From NCBI GenBank assembly GCA_020832135.1, contig JAFIFG010000083.1:1-32643 (forward strand): 32,643 nt of DNA, given 5' to 3'. Position numbers and translations under genes: made by a program. Below the pieces are notes generated by a model, which was not told the origin of the DNA, did not search any database, and saw nothing but the letters and a program-made list of their open reading frames with translations. Below, piece after piece: positions 16,617 to 26,121 of the stretch. Source of the stretch: Clostridiaceae bacterium. GTDB lineage: Bacteria > Bacillota > Clostridia > Peptostreptococcales > Natronincolaceae. Positions within the stretch are counted from its first letter, which is position 1. Each line of letters starts with the position of its first letter.

Positions 16617-17693
16617 ATGAAGGATGACTGGACAAAAGAGGAAGAACTAATGGAAACTTTAAAGATGTTAGCACCTGGAACTCCTTTAAGGGCGGGATTA
16701 GAAAATCTTTTGCGGGCAAAAACTGGAGCATTAATTGTCATTGCGGGAAACGAGCAAATTATGGACATTGTAGATGGTGGATTTAATTTAGATATAGATT
16801 TTTCTCCAGCCTATCTATATGAATTAGGCAAGATGGATGGTGCAATTATTTTAAGTGCAGATACGAAAAAGATACTGTATGCCAATGCTCAACTAATACC
16901 GGATTCATCTATCCCTTCCTCAGAAACAGGAATAAGACATCGTATTGGGGAAAGGGTAGCAAAGGAAACAGGAGAAGTGATTATAGCCATATCCCAAAGG
17001 CGAAATATTATTACTTTGTACAAAGGATATCATAAATATATTATACAGGATACAGATAAAATCCTTACAAAAGCAAACCAAGCTATACAAACTTTAGAAA
17101 AATATAAAGCTACATTACATAAGGCTGTTACCAGTCTTAGTGCATTAGAATTTGAGGATTTGGTGACAGTGTATGATGTAGCTGTTGTTCTTCAAAGGAC
17201 AGAGATGGTAATGAAAATAGCCAGTGAAATCGAAAAATTCATTTATGAATTAGGAAATGAAGGTCGATTAGTAAGTATGCAATTAGATGAGTTAGTGGCC
17301 AATGTAAAGGAAGATGGAAAATATGTCATATATGACTATACACTAGATTTTAAAGGGGATGAGGAGAGTATTCAAAAATCTATTAAAGCTTTATCTTCTG
17401 AGGAACTGTTGAACTTAACTAATTTTTCAAAGATTTTAGGCTATGGCAATAATGTAAATGACTTAGATTTAAATGTATCCTCGAAGGGATATAGAATATT
17501 AACTAAAATTCCAAGATTGCCTCTTAGTGTTGTAGAAAATTTAACTGTTGAGTTTAGTGGTTTTCAAAAAATACTAAAAGCATCTATTGAAGAACTGGAT
17601 GATGTGGAGGGCATTGGAGAGATACGAGCAAGAGCCATAAAAGAAGGCTTGAGAAGACTGCAAGAACAAGTGTTAATGGAAAGACATATCTAA
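16617..17693 (+). CDS. disA: DNA integrity scanning diadenylate cyclase DisA
   Basis: 358 residues. The N-terminal DAC domain has D74GA76 and R107HR109, the two catalytic motifs at the spacing known for DisA. A helical linker (about 145-285) and a C-terminal helix-hairpin-helix DNA-binding region (ELDDVEGIGEIRARAIKEGL) complete the octamer-forming protein. It makes cyclic di-AMP from two ATP and stops on branched DNA. AAGGAGG lies about 9 nt upstream. The gene lies downstream of radA with no terminator between them; a terminator follows. Confidence 0.96.
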   Translation: MKDDWTKEEELMETLKMLAPGTPLRAGLENLLRAKTGALIVIAGNEQIMDIVDGGFNLDIDFSPAYLYELGKMDGAIILSADTKKILYANAQLIPDSSIPSSETGIRHRIGERVAKETGEVIIAISQRRNIITLYKGYHKYIIQDTDKILTKANQAIQTLEKYKATLHKAVTSLSALEFEDLVTVYDVAVVLQRTEMVMKIASEIEKFIYELGNEGRLVSMQLDELVANVKEDGKYVIYDYTLDFKGDEESIQKSIKALSSEELLNLTNFSKILGYGNNVNDLDLNVSSKGYRILTKIPRLPLSVVENLTVEFSGFQKILKASIEELDDVEGIGEIRARAIKEGLRRLQEQVLMERHI

Positions 17694-17702
17694 AAAAACA
17701 AA

Positions 17703-17737
17703 TGGCGGAGAATATTATTCTCCGCCAAAATTTTTTT
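17703..17737. terminator. Bidirectional intrinsic terminator
   Basis: TGGCGGAGAAT (17703-17713) pairs with ATTCTCCGCCA (17717-17727). T-runs lie on both sides (17731-17737 on +, the A-run before 17703 on -), so it serves disA and the convergent small gene. Confidence 0.93.
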
Positions 17738-17750
17738 GGTAATAGAATCT

Positions 17751-18149
17751 CTATAACAAACCATATTTTCCAAGGGTATTTAGATGATTTTGATGATAAT
17801 CAGTTAGCATATCGTCCATATCGATGGTTAATAGGTTGCAAAGAGCAGTTATGTAAAAGAAATTAGTTGAAATTTCATGATGGATCTTGTCTCTACAAAC
17901 TTCACACAAATTTCCCTCCAAGTGATTTTGCATATACTCCTTTAATTGAGAAAAGGAAGCATCCCTAGGGATTTCTTGTTTTTCAGCGTTCATTTTCACA
18001 CAACCACAATAGGTAATGGATTTAGCAACAGCACGATTTACTCTACTTGTGCTCTCTTGGAGTTTTGTTAATATATCTAAAGCACTTCTATGTCTAAGTA
18101 AGACATCATCTACAGTATGTTGAAATGTATCTAGAGAAAATTTATCCAT
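17751..18149 (-). CDS. Conserved Cys-containing protein of unknown function
   Basis: 132 residues, cytoplasmic and mainly helical by appearance. Two cysteine clusters stand out: YCGC at about 47-50 and CEVC at about 82-85, separated by a charged linker; they could bind a metal. The C-terminal 45 residues (HHEISTNFFYITALCNLL...) resemble a MazG-like or other small helical domain. I recall similar Clostridia proteins near carD carrying a DUF1573 label, but I am not sure of it, and no function is assigned. AAGGGG lies 8 nt before the ATG. It is divergent from carD and shares with it a promoter region with identical -35 elements. Confidence 0.75.
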   Translation of the reverse strand: MDKFSLDTFQHTVDDVLLRHRSALDILTKLQESTSRVNRAVAKSITYCGCVKMNAEKQEIPRDASFSQLKEYMQNHLEGNLCEVCRDKIHHEISTNFFYITALCNLLTIDMDDMLTDYHQNHLNTLGKYGLL

Positions 18150-18205
18150 AAAAACAACCCCTTATTCAGATGAAATGTAAGATAATTTTAAAATGTCATA
18201 AATTA

Positions 18206-18235
18206 ATTATACTTTTACTTAGGGGTATTTGTCAA
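18206..18235 (-). promoter_or_regulatory. SigmaA-type promoter of the Cys-containing protein gene
   Basis: On the minus strand: TTGACA (18235-18230), 18-bp spacer, TATAAT (18211-18206). The -35 is preceded by TTTAA, as in both carD promoters. Confidence 0.85.
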
Positions 18236-18281
18236 TTAAAGGAATCATCAAATTAAATGCTAAATAAAAGCCAAGTTTTAA

Positions 18282-18310
18282 TTGACAATAGATATGACCT
18301 GTGATAAAAT
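18282..18310 (+). promoter_or_regulatory. Upstream carD promoter (P1)
   Basis: TTGACA (18282-18287), 17 bp, TAAAAT (18305-18310). Confidence 0.78.
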
Positions 18311-18321
18311 AATTATTTTAA

Positions 18322-18350
18322 TTGACAATCCTACAACACTGTTGTATACT
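18322..18350 (+). promoter_or_regulatory. Downstream carD promoter (P2)
   Basis: TTGACA (18322-18327), 17 bp, TATACT (18345-18350). The 14-mer TTTTAATTGACAAT occurs in both P1 and P2, exactly 40 bp apart. P2 gives a leader of only about 30 nt. Confidence 0.85.
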
Positions 18351-18389
18351 ATAGTTAAACACAATCCAATTTTTTTGGGGGGGAATAAC

Positions 18390-18866
18390 ATGTTTAATAT
18401 AGGTGATAAAATTACGTACCCTGTACATGGTGCAGGTGTTATAGAAGCGATAGAGGAACAGGAAGTTTTAGGAAAGTCTAGAAAGTACTATATTTTAAGA
18501 ATTCCTTTAAACAACATGAAGGTTATGATTCCTTTGGATAGTATAGAAGATATAGGCATAAGACCTATCATAGGATCCAAAGAAGTGGAACAGGTAATAG
18601 CGGTGTTGTCAGCTGATGTTACAAAGATGTCTCAAAATTGGAATAGAAGATATCGAGCTAATATGGATAGAATAAAAAGCGGTGATATTTATGAAGTTGC
18701 AGAAGTTGTAAGAAACTTAACCTTAAGGGATCGTGAAAAAACTTTGTCTACAGGGGAAAGAAAAATATTAAATAGTGCCCGACAAATATTGTTAAGTGAA
18801 ATGATCTTGGCAAGCGATATGAGTGAAGAAGACATAATGGAATTAATTGAAGAAGTAGTAGAGTAA
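18390..18866 (+). CDS. carD: CarD family transcriptional regulator
   Basis: 158 residues. The N-terminal 60 residues form the RNA-polymerase-interacting Tudor-like domain (MFNIGDKITYPVHGAGVIEAIEE...YYILRIPLNNMKVMIP); the rest is the helical DNA-contact domain (NRRYRANMDRIKSGDIYEVAEVVRNL, ending in EEDIMELIEE). CarD/CdnL proteins bind the β subunit and stabilise open complexes, often at rRNA promoters. Start choice: the frame is open further up, but the family begins at MFNIGD and GGGGGGG lies 6 nt before the ATG at 18390. Two strong tandem promoters fit a highly expressed gene. A terminator follows. Confidence 0.93.
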   Translation: MFNIGDKITYPVHGAGVIEAIEEQEVLGKSRKYYILRIPLNNMKVMIPLDSIEDIGIRPIIGSKEVEQVIAVLSADVTKMSQNWNRRYRANMDRIKSGDIYEVAEVVRNLTLRDREKTLSTGERKILNSARQILLSEMILASDMSEEDIMELIEEVVE

Positions 18867-18872
18867 TTCTTT

Positions 18873-18899
18873 AAGCCTTTTAAAAAGGCTTAATTTTTT
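18873..18899 (+). terminator. Intrinsic terminator of carD
   Basis: AAGCCTT (18873-18879) pairs with AAGGCTT (18885-18891), followed by TAA-free T residues from 18894. The 236 bases from here to yacL are AT-rich, with a weak TTTAAT-17-TAGAAT promoter candidate and no gene that I can see. Confidence 0.85.
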
Positions 18900-19135
18900 C
18901 TATTTTAAAATGTAATAAATTTAGGGTCTCTATACTGCATAGGTATATTTTACTATTTAGTTTCATATTATTAAGCTTACTTCTTTAATTTATAATAACA
19001 TTTTGGTAGAATATATATATCATAGTATTATTATGGGGGAGCATCTAAAAAAAATTTAAATTTTTGTAGAATTTACCAAATTATGGCTATTAAAAGTTTT
19101 AAAAATGGGAATAATGAGGAATAGGAGGTGACTTA

Positions 19136-20236
19136 ATGATAAATAGAGTTATAAGAGGGATTCTAACAGCCTTAGGTGCAGTATCTGGATTGTTGATGTA
19201 TACTTATATTATAAATAATATAATAAGCACCACTGGGAATAATTTTATGTCTTATGGGATTGGAATTATAATATCTTTAATAATTAGTGGAGGTGTTTTA
19301 TTTGTTGCTTCTCCATGGTTAATTAACAAAGGAAGAGATGCGGCTAATTGGATAGAAAATGAATTGGCTAATGTACCAATAACCAATATTGTGTCAGGAT
19401 CAGTAGGATTGATTGCAGGATTGATTATTGCATATTTAATTAGTCATTTAATCAATAATATACCCATTCCCTTTGTAGGTACGATACTATCTACTCTAGT
19501 ATATATTTTTATGGCTTATTTAGGGGTAAATATAGCTACTAAAAAGATAGAAGAGCTTCCCAATTTGCAGCAAATATTTAAAAAGAATGTATTGAAAGAA
19601 AAAGGGAGCAAAAAAGAAGGTAGATCTTATGCTAAAATACTGGACACAAGTGTAATTATTGATGGTAGAATTGCTGATATATGTAAAACTGGATTTATTG
19701 AGGGTCCTTTAATTATACCTGAGTTTGTATTGGAAGAACTAAGACACATTGCAGACTCATCCCTTGCTATTAAAAGAAATAGAGGAAGAAGAGGACTGGA
19801 TATTTTAAATAAAATCCAAAAAGAATTAGATATAGAAGTAAGAATAGATGACAAATCTTTTGATGAAGTTCCAGAGGTGGATACAAAATTACTAAAACTT
19901 GCCCAGTTTTTAGATGGTAAAGTGGTAACAAACGATTATAATCTTAATAAAGTAGCGGAGTTCCATGGTGTTCCTGTACTAAACATTAATGAATTAGCTA
20001 ATGCTGTAAAACCTGTAGTATTACCTGGTGAGGAAATGTTAGTTCAAGTTATTAAGGATGGAAAAGAGTCTGGTCAGGGCTTAGCTTATTTAGATGATGG
20101 GACTATGATTGTTGTAGAAAGTGGTAGGAAATTCATTGGCAAAGATATTGAGGTGTTGGTAACTAGTGTACTACAGACTGCTGCTGGTAGAATGATATTT
20201 GCGAAACCAAAGTCTATGGCGGACAAAAGTGCATAA
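19136..20236 (+). CDS. yacL: PIN/TRAM domain membrane protein, YacL family
   Basis: 366 residues. Four hydrophobic segments fill residues 1-140, followed by a cytoplasmic PIN nuclease domain (from [16 protein letters not shown], about 165, with acidic residues in [13 protein letters not shown] and [14 protein letters not shown]) and a C-terminal TRAM RNA-binding domain (about 290-350, [16 protein letters not shown]). The architecture and the place between disA/carD and ispD are those of Bacillus YacL. A membrane-bound RNase role is inferred from the domains; the target is unknown. AGGAGGTGA lies about 6 nt upstream of the ATG. Its transcript probably ends at the long hairpin after it. Confidence 0.92.
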   Translation: MINRVIRGILTALGAVSGLLMYTYIINNIISTTGNNFMSYGIGIIISLIISGGVLFVASPWLINKGRDAANWIENELANVPITNIVSGSVGLIAGLIIAYLISHLINNIPIPFVGTILSTLVYIFMAYLGVNIATKKIEELPNLQQIFKKNVLKEKGSKKEGRSYAKILDTSVIIDGRIADICKTGFIEGPLIIPEFVLEELRHIADSSLAIKRNRGRRGLDILNKIQKELDIEVRIDDKSFDEVPEVDTKLLKLAQFLDGKVVTNDYNLNKVAEFHGVPVLNINELANAVKPVVLPGEEMLVQVIKDGKESGQGLAYLDDGTMIVVESGRKFIGKDIEVLVTSVLQTAAGRMIFAKPKSMADKSA

Positions 20237-20253
20237 TAGATAAAATAACACTT

Positions 20254-20312
20254 AATATAAAATGAAGAAGAGGTTCTTTTCTGAGAAAAGAACCTCTTCT
20301 TCATTTTATATT
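20254..20312 (+). terminator. Very long perfect hairpin after yacL
   Basis: A perfect 27-bp stem (20254-20280 with 20286-20312) with loop CTGAG. The 3' arm is T-rich but there is no clean T-tail, so termination is likely but not certain. Confidence 0.65.
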
Positions 20313-20488
20313 ACTTTACACTACTTTCAAATGCATGTGCTAAATACGTAAATTTACCTATGAAGGTGATAAGTAAAATAAACCTTGATTGCTGTATATT
20401 AATAGCTTAACATAATAGTATGAAACCAGATTTAATTTAGAAGGATTTTGGGGTAAAAACCTTCATGCGGAAAGTGGGGATATAGTAT

Positions 20489-21196
20489 ATGAAGATACAA
20501 GATAAGGTGTCAGCTATTATTGTGGCGGCTGGCAAAGGGAAGAGAATGGGAAAGGGATTTAATAAGCAATATATCTTGTTAAAAGATAAACCTATACTGG
20601 CTTACACGATAAATGTGTTTGAAAGAAGTAAGTATGTTGATGAAATTATTTTAGTGGTAGGCATCGATGAAATAGACTATGTAGAAAAAGAAATTATTAA
20701 AAAATATGATTTTCAAAAAGAAATAAAAATAGTGGCAGGGGGTAAAGAAAGGCAGGACTCTGTTTACGAAGGTTTAAAGGTGGTGAGGGATGATTGTAGT
20801 ATGGTCCTCATCCATGATGGTGCTAGACCTTTTTTGAAAGAAGAAATTATCTGTAGAAGTATAGAAGGTGTAAAAGAAACAGGGGCGGTTATTGTAGCTG
20901 TACAAGTGAAGGATACCATCAAAGTGGTAAATCACCAAGGGGAAGTGGTTAACACTCCGGAGAGAAATGGATTGTGGGCGGTCCAAACACCCCAAACTTT
21001 TAATTGCTCCCTATTAAAAAATGCCCATGAAGCAGTTAGAAAAAAAGGAATGGTGGTAACGGATGATGCTATGATGGTAGAGGCATTGGGACATAAGGTA
21101 AAGGTTGTAGAGGGAAGTTATGATAATATAAAAATTACTACCCCAGAGGATTTAATTATTGGAGAAATAATATTAGAAGGGCAGGAGGAAATTTAA
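20489..21196 (+). CDS. ispD: 2-C-methyl-D-erythritol 4-phosphate cytidylyltransferase
   Basis: 235 residues; third step of the MEP isoprenoid pathway, joining CTP and methylerythritol phosphate. The CTP-binding loop A13AGKGKRMG21 with K26-Q27, then [33 protein letters not shown] and the C-terminal [11 protein letters not shown] and KITTPEDL are all present. The ribosome site is weak (GTGGGG). ispF starts 1 nt after the stop, so the two form an operon. A weak promoter candidate (TTGATT, 17 bp, TAACAT) lies near 20384-20412 in the preceding gap. Confidence 0.96.
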   Translation: MKIQDKVSAIIVAAGKGKRMGKGFNKQYILLKDKPILAYTINVFERSKYVDEIILVVGIDEIDYVEKEIIKKYDFQKEIKIVAGGKERQDSVYEGLKVVRDDCSMVLIHDGARPFLKEEIICRSIEGVKETGAVIVAVQVKDTIKVVNHQGEVVNTPERNGLWAVQTPQTFNCSLLKNAHEAVRKKGMVVTDDAMMVEALGHKVKVVEGSYDNIKITTPEDLIIGEIILEGQEEI

Positions 21197-21197
21197 T

Positions 21198-21671
21198 ATG
21201 CGAGTGGGATTAGGCTATGATGTACATAAACTAGTAGAAGATAGAAAGCTTATTATAGGCGGTGTAGATATACCCTATGATAAGGGGCTGCTTGGACATT
21301 CTGATGCCGATGTATTGCTGCATGCTATTAAAGATGCATTGTTGGGAGCGGCGGCACTAGGGGATATAGGAAAACACTTTCCGGATACGGACGAAAGGTA
21401 TAAAGGAGCTGATAGTTTGAAATTGTTGAAGGCAGTAGCTAAGCTTTTAGAGGAGAAAAACTATGCCATCAATAACATTGATGCCACCATTATTGCTCAA
21501 AAGCCTAAAATGGCTCCACATATCCAAGTGATGAGAAAAAATATTGCTAATGCTTTGAAAATTGATGTAGACCAGGTAAATGTAAAGGCGACTACAACAG
21601 AAGGACTAGGCTTTGTTGGCAAAGAGGAAGGAATTGCGGCACAAGCTATCGTAAGTATTGTACAAGAGTAA
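21198..21671 (+). CDS. ispF: 2-C-methyl-D-erythritol 2,4-cyclodiphosphate synthase
   Basis: 157 residues, full length. Zinc ligands D8 and H10 (GYDVHKL) and H42 or its neighbour in LLHAIKDAL are present, together with [21 protein letters not shown], and the C-terminal [10 protein letters not shown] with the CDP-contact residues. It forms the cyclic diphosphate after IspE acts. AGGAGG lies 9 nt before the ATG inside the end of ispD. Neighbouring ispD and ispF is standard, and some bacteria fuse them. Confidence 0.97.
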   Translation: MRVGLGYDVHKLVEDRKLIIGGVDIPYDKGLLGHSDADVLLHAIKDALLGAAALGDIGKHFPDTDERYKGADSLKLLKAVAKLLEEKNYAINNIDATIIAQKPKMAPHIQVMRKNIANALKIDVDQVNVKATTTEGLGFVGKEEGIAAQAIVSIVQE

Positions 21672-21781
21672 TAGATCGTCTCACTTTTTAATATTAAATA
21701 AAATTAATTTTATGGATAAAAAAACAAAAATTGTTAAAAATATGTTTAGAGAAAGACTTTAATAAAATTTTAGTAAATGAA

Positions 21782-21810
21782 TTGACATACATTAAATAAT
21801 CATATATTCT
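21782..21810 (+). promoter_or_regulatory. Promoter of the proS T-box transcript
   Basis: TTGACA (21782-21787), 17 bp, TATTCT (21805-21810). A TATAAT at 21825-21830 without a -35 is an alternative -10. Confidence 0.6.
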
Positions 21811-21851
21811 AATAAAAAGAAGATTATAATGCTATGATAGGGAATAGTAAA

Positions 21852-22056
21852 AAAACATAACTTTACAGAGAGAAAACCCAAGGCTGCAAGGTTTTTATGT
21901 ATCGTTTTTTGAACCCGCCCTTGAGCTGTTAGCCAATGATATAATAGGCTATACCGGTTGACGCCGTTAAGTCATTAAGAGAACCAATGTGGTTAATTAG
22001 AGTGGTACCGCGGGATATAAACTCTCGTCTCTAAATTTAGAGATGAGGGTTTTTTG
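21852..22056 (+). ncRNA. T-box leader of proS, tRNA-Pro responsive
   Basis: All T-box landmarks are present: the AGAGAG turn (21867-21872), the GGCTGCAAGG apical loop of stem I, the specifier GAA-CCC-G with CCC at 21914-21916, and the T-box AGAGTGGTACCGCGG (21999-22013). Its UGGU bulge pairs with ACCA of tRNA-Pro (discriminator A73). A terminator (22021-22034 with 22037-22050) and a T-run end it. Uncharged tRNA-Pro would stabilise the antiterminator and turn proS on. Confidence 0.95.
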
Positions 22057-22089
22057 TGTATGCATTTCAAATATGAAAGGAGCATGAAA

Positions 22090-23532
22090 ATGGGAAAGAA
22101 GGATAAACAATTTGTTGCTGAAATTACACCTATGGAAAAAGACTTTGCTCAATGGTATACAGATGTTATTTTAAAAACAGACTTGGTGGATTATTCACCA
22201 GTAAAGGGATTTATGGTAATAAAGCCTTATGGCTATGCCATTTGGGAAAATATTCAAAAATACATGGATGGGAGATTTAAAGATACAGGACACAAAAACT
22301 GTTACTTTCCTCTATTGATTCCAGAGAGTTTGCTGAAGAAAGAAGCAGAGCACGTTGAAGGGTTTGCTCCGGAAGTTGCCTGGGTTACACATGGCGGAGA
22401 TGAAGAATTAGCAGAGAGACTTTGTGTACGTCCAACATCCGAAACCATTATATGTGAAATGTACTCAAAATGGTTGAGGTCCTATAGAGATTTACCATTT
22501 TTATATAACCAATGGTGTAGTGTTGTTAGATGGGAAAAAAGCACTAGACCCTTCTTGAGAACTTCTGAATTCTTATGGCAAGAAGGTCATACACTACATG
22601 AGAGCTATGATGAAGCTCAGGAAGAGACATTACAAATGTTAGATATTTATAGAGAGACTGCAGAAGAACTATTGGCAATGCCGGTAGTAGTAGGGCAAAA
22701 AAGTGAAAAAGAAAAATTTGCTGGAGCTTATGCTACCTATACTATGGAGGCATTGATGCATGATGGTAAAGCTCTACAGGCTGGGACTTCTCATAACCTT
22801 GGGCAGCACTTTACTACCGCCTTTGATATAAGCTATACCGATAGAGAGGGAGAGATTAAGAATCCTTACCATACTTCCTGGGGAGTATCTACCCGACTTA
22901 TAGGTGGTATTATTATGGTGCATGGAGACAACAGAGGGCTTGTATTACCTCCGGGGATAGCACCGATTCAAGCAGTTATAGTTCCTATTGCAGCACACAA
23001 AGGTGGTGTAATAGAAAAAGCAGATGAAATCTTTGCTCAGTTTAAAGAAGACATTAGGACGGAAGTGGATGACAGAGAGAACTACTCACCAGGCTGGAAG
23101 TTCAATGAGTGGGAAATGAAGGGTGTTCCTGTCAGGGTTGAAATAGGACCAAAGGATATAGAAAATAACCAAGCAGTGCTATTTAGAAGAGATACCTTAG
23201 AGAAAGAAATAGTACCTTTAGATCAACTAAAGGAAAAGGTAGAAGGTCTATTAGAAGACATTCAAAACAATTTATTACTTAAAGCAAAACATATGAGGGA
23301 TGAAAAGACCTATTATGTGAAAACCTTCGATGAAATGAAGGATATTATGAGTAACAACCAAGGTTTTGTAAAGGCTATGTGGTGTCAAGAAAGGGAATGC
23401 GAGGACAAAATCAAAGCAGAAACTGGTGCTACAGTAAGATGTATTCCTTTTGAACAAGAGAATCTAGGAGATACATGTCCATTCTGTGAAAAAGAAGCCA
23501 AGGTTATGGCATATTTTGCAAAAGCTTATTAG
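22090..23532 (+). CDS. proS: Prolyl-tRNA synthetase, short archaeal/eukaryotic-like type
   Basis: 480 residues. Class II motifs: [17 protein letters not shown], the [16 protein letters not shown] motif, and motif 2 [22 protein letters not shown] (split here in reading). The editing insertion of the bacterial-type enzyme is absent. A C-terminal zinc domain is present (CQEREC...[18 protein letters not shown]) and the protein ends in tyrosine, as in archaeal/eukaryotic-like ProRS. Start choice: AAGGAG (22077-22082) is 7 nt before the ATG at 22090 but 1 nt before the ATG at 22084 and after earlier in-frame ATGs inside the T-box tail. Expression is under the proline T-box. Confidence 0.95.
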   Translation: MGKKDKQFVAEITPMEKDFAQWYTDVILKTDLVDYSPVKGFMVIKPYGYAIWENIQKYMDGRFKDTGHKNCYFPLLIPESLLKKEAEHVEGFAPEVAWVTHGGDEELAERLCVRPTSETIICEMYSKWLRSYRDLPFLYNQWCSVVRWEKSTRPFLRTSEFLWQEGHTLHESYDEAQEETLQMLDIYRETAEELLAMPVVVGQKSEKEKFAGAYATYTMEALMHDGKALQAGTSHNLGQHFTTAFDISYTDREGEIKNPYHTSWGVSTRLIGGIIMVHGDNRGLVLPPGIAPIQAVIVPIAAHKGGVIEKADEIFAQFKEDIRTEVDDRENYSPGWKFNEWEMKGVPVRVEIGPKDIENNQAVLFRRDTLEKEIVPLDQLKEKVEGLLEDIQNNLLLKAKHMRDEKTYYVKTFDEMKDIMSNNQGFVKAMWCQERECEDKIKAETGATVRCIPFEQENLGDTCPFCEKEAKVMAYFAKAY

Positions 23533-23539
23533 AATTGTT

Positions 23540-23569
23540 ACCCCTAAGAAATTTAAGTTTCTTGGGGGT
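23540..23569 (+). terminator. Intrinsic terminator of proS
   Basis: ACCCCTAAGAAA (23540-23551) pairs with TTTCTTGGGGGT (23558-23569), with one G-U. The T-tail is short. Confidence 0.7.
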
Positions 23570-23639
23570 TTAAAATATTTTGTTATATTTTGCCTTATAT
23601 GAGGTAAAATAGAAGTACAAATTAGATGGAGGAGATAAA

Positions 23640-24509
23640 ATGAGAGATAAATTGAGATATTTAGTTTATGTGGTTGTTTGTTTTTTATTAACATCCTTTA
23701 TAGTCTATGGCAGTCAAAATGTTGTAATAACTTTGGGGAACGAGCTAAATCAACAACAAAGGCAGCAAATGTTAGAGTTATTTAATGTGGCAGAAGGGGA
23801 AGTGAAGATTCTAGTTGTTACTAACGAAGAAGAGAGAAATTACTTGGAGGGTGTTGCAACGGAACGACAAATAGGAACCCGAGCCATTTCTTCTGCATAT
23901 GTAGAAAATTTACAACAAGGTGAAGGTATTTCTGTAGAAACCTATAACATAACATGGGTAACGGATGAGATGATTATGAATGCATTGGTAACAGCTGGGG
24001 TTACTAATGCTAAGGTAATAGCTGCTTCCCCTTTTGAAGTGTCAGGAACCGCTGCCTTAACAGGAATATTAAAAGCTTTTGAAGAAGTCACGGGGGAAAG
24101 TATAAGTGAAGAACAGAAAAAAATAGCTAATGAAGAGATGGTAACAACCGGTGAATTAGGAGAAGAAATAGGGAAAGAAGAAGCTTCTACACTGATAAGG
24201 GAAGTGAAAAAGATAATCGTAGAAAGAAACCTACGAGATCCTGAAGAAATTAGAAAAGTAGTAATAGAAATAGCTGCACAGTTAAATATTACTCTTAGTG
24301 AAAAGCAAGTAGAGGACATTACAAAGCTAATGGAGCGAATTTCCAGATTGGAACTAAATACTGAAGTCATAAGACAACAATTAGAAGGTGTAGGGCAACG
24401 TTTAAGGGAAATTTCTGTTAATAATGAAGAAGCAAGATCTTTTTTAGAAAATATTATGGAAATGCTTCGGAGAATTATTGAATCTATTTTAGGAATGTTT
24501 TCAAGATAA
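23640..24509 (+). CDS. DUF1002 family secreted protein (YpuA-like)
   Basis: 289 residues. A signal peptide is clear: basic MRDKLR, a hydrophobic core to about residue 22, and a likely cut after VYGS. The mature part begins with VVITLGNELNQQQRQQMLELF, typical of DUF1002/YpuA, and has the VTAGVTNAKVIAASPFEVSGTAALTG segment of that family. The C-terminal 110 residues are helical and heptad-like (LEGVGQRLREISVNNEEARSFLENI), suggesting a coiled coil. The function is unknown; it is expected at the membrane outer face or secreted. GGAGGAGA precedes the ATG. It sits between proS and gltX with no visible partner. Confidence 0.85.
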   Translation: MRDKLRYLVYVVVCFLLTSFIVYGSQNVVITLGNELNQQQRQQMLELFNVAEGEVKILVVTNEEERNYLEGVATERQIGTRAISSAYVENLQQGEGISVETYNITWVTDEMIMNALVTAGVTNAKVIAASPFEVSGTAALTGILKAFEEVTGESISEEQKKIANEEMVTTGELGEEIGKEEASTLIREVKKIIVERNLRDPEEIRKVVIEIAAQLNITLSEKQVEDITKLMERISRLELNTEVIRQQLEGVGQRLREISVNNEEARSFLENIMEMLRRIIESILGMFSR

Positions 24510-24547
24510 AGGAGACTTAGCACTATACCTAAAATGAAGGAATAAGC

Positions 24548-24576
24548 TTGATACAGCTAGAAGAATAGTTTATAAT
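24548..24576 (+). promoter_or_regulatory. SigmaA-type promoter of gltX
   Basis: TTGATA (24548-24553), 17 bp, TATAAT (24571-24576), about 37 bp before the gltX start. Confidence 0.85.
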
Positions 24577-24612
24577 GATTAAATATAGATTTTAAACTAG
24601 GAGGTTGCTATT

Positions 24613-26091
24613 ATGTCGGTAAGAGTAAGATTTGCACCTAGCCCTACTGGGTCTGTACATATAGGAAGTCTAAGAACTGCTTTATATAACTATTTACTTG
24701 CAAAGAAGCAGGGAGGACAGTATGTATTGAGAATAGAAGATACAGACCAAACTCGTTTTGTAGAGGGTGCTATTGAAGGCATGCTAAGAGCTATGGAATG
24801 GGCGGGAGTTATACATGATGAAGGTGTTGTTGTTACAGAAGGACAGCTAAAGGAAGAGGGAGAATATGGTCCTTATGTTCAATCACAAAGACTGGACCTG
24901 TATAAAGAGTATATTAAAAATCTTTTAGATAGTGGTGATGCTTACCATTGCTTCTGTTCTAAAGAAAGACTAGACGAAGTTAGGGAAAATCAAAAGACAG
25001 CAGGACAAACCCCAAAGTACGATGGTTTCTGTAAAAGTTTAACGAAGGAAGCAGTAGAGAAAAAAATGGCAGCAGGAGAACCCTATGTTATTCGACTAAA
25101 ACTTCCTGAAAATAAGGAAATAGGGTTTGATGATGCTGTAAGGGGGAAAGTAACCTTTAATACAGCAGAAGTTGATGATCAGGTCTTAATAAAATCTGAT
25201 GGTTTTCCAACCTATCATTTTGCAGTAGTAGTGGATGATTACTTAATGAAAATAACTCATGTTATACGGGGGGAAGAGTGGCTAACATCGACACCGAAGC
25301 ACGTATATTTATATGAGGTTTTAGGGTGGGAAGCACCGAAATTTGTACATTTACCTAATATATTAAATACTGACAAGAAAAAACTTAGTAAGCGCCAGGG
25401 TGATGTAGCAGTTGAAGATTTTATGAAAAAAGGGTATTTACCTGAAGCATTGGTAAACTATATAGCATTAATAGGCTGGAGTCCTGAAGACAATCAAGAA
25501 ATATTTTCTATAAAGGAACTTGAGGATAAGTTTTCATTAGATCGAGTATCCAAAAGCAGTGGTGTATTTGATGTAAATAAACTTAACTGGATTAACAGCC
25601 ATTATATTAAAGAAAGTGATATAAAAAGACTTACTGATTTAGCCATTCCATATTTGATTGAAGCTAATTATATTACAGAAGAAGAAGCAGAAGAAAAGTA
25701 TAATTGGTTACAGGAAATGGTAGCCATCTTCCAAGAAAAAATTTCCTATATGAGTGAAATTAAAGATCATGTAGATATTTTCTTTAAAGATCAAGTAGAA
25801 CCGCAAGACCAAGAAGCTCAAGGGATACTGAAGGAAGAACATATACCTCAGCTTATGGAAGTTTTTCATCAAAAGCTAATTGATAGTGAGGTTGTAGATA
25901 AAGATACTATTAAAAGGATTTTTAAGGAAATACAAAAAGAAAATGGAATCAAAGGACCTAAACTATTTAAACCCATCAGGGTTGCAGTAACAGGCAAATC
26001 TCATGGTGCTGACCTTCCATTAATTATTGAAGTTCTTGGTAGACAAAAACTGTTATCTCGCATAGAATATTTAAAAGGAAACTTAATATAA
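24613..26091 (+). CDS. gltX: Glutamyl-tRNA synthetase
   Basis: 492 residues, class I synthetase. [20 protein letters not shown] carries the HIGH-type motif H16IGS19, RIEDTDQTR follows, and K257LSKR261 is the KMSKS-type loop; the C-terminal half is the helical anticodon-binding region. It charges tRNA-Glu; in organisms with GatCAB it is often also non-discriminating for tRNA-Gln, but that cannot be told here. AGGAGG lies about 7 nt upstream. It has its own promoter, and there is no terminator before the Cys T-box, so read-through into the cys operon leader is possible. Confidence 0.97.
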   Translation: MSVRVRFAPSPTGSVHIGSLRTALYNYLLAKKQGGQYVLRIEDTDQTRFVEGAIEGMLRAMEWAGVIHDEGVVVTEGQLKEEGEYGPYVQSQRLDLYKEYIKNLLDSGDAYHCFCSKERLDEVRENQKTAGQTPKYDGFCKSLTKEAVEKKMAAGEPYVIRLKLPENKEIGFDDAVRGKVTFNTAEVDDQVLIKSDGFPTYHFAVVVDDYLMKITHVIRGEEWLTSTPKHVYLYEVLGWEAPKFVHLPNILNTDKKKLSKRQGDVAVEDFMKKGYLPEALVNYIALIGWSPEDNQEIFSIKELEDKFSLDRVSKSSGVFDVNKLNWINSHYIKESDIKRLTDLAIPYLIEANYITEEEAEEKYNWLQEMVAIFQEKISYMSEIKDHVDIFFKDQVEPQDQEAQGILKEEHIPQLMEVFHQKLIDSEVVDKDTIKRIFKEIQKENGIKGPKLFKPIRVAVTGKSHGADLPLIIEVLGRQKLLSRIEYLKGNLI

Positions 26092-26121
26092 CAAAGGCAT
26101 TGAATAGGAGGAGTAAATCTA

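Noticed and set aside
18282-18389. Upstream extension of carD
   Set aside because: The extension covers both carD promoters and has no ribosome site; the family starts at MFNIGD.
23942-24523. 193-codon minus-strand frame
   Set aside because: Antisense to the DUF1002 gene, whose signal peptide, ribosome site and family match make it the real one.
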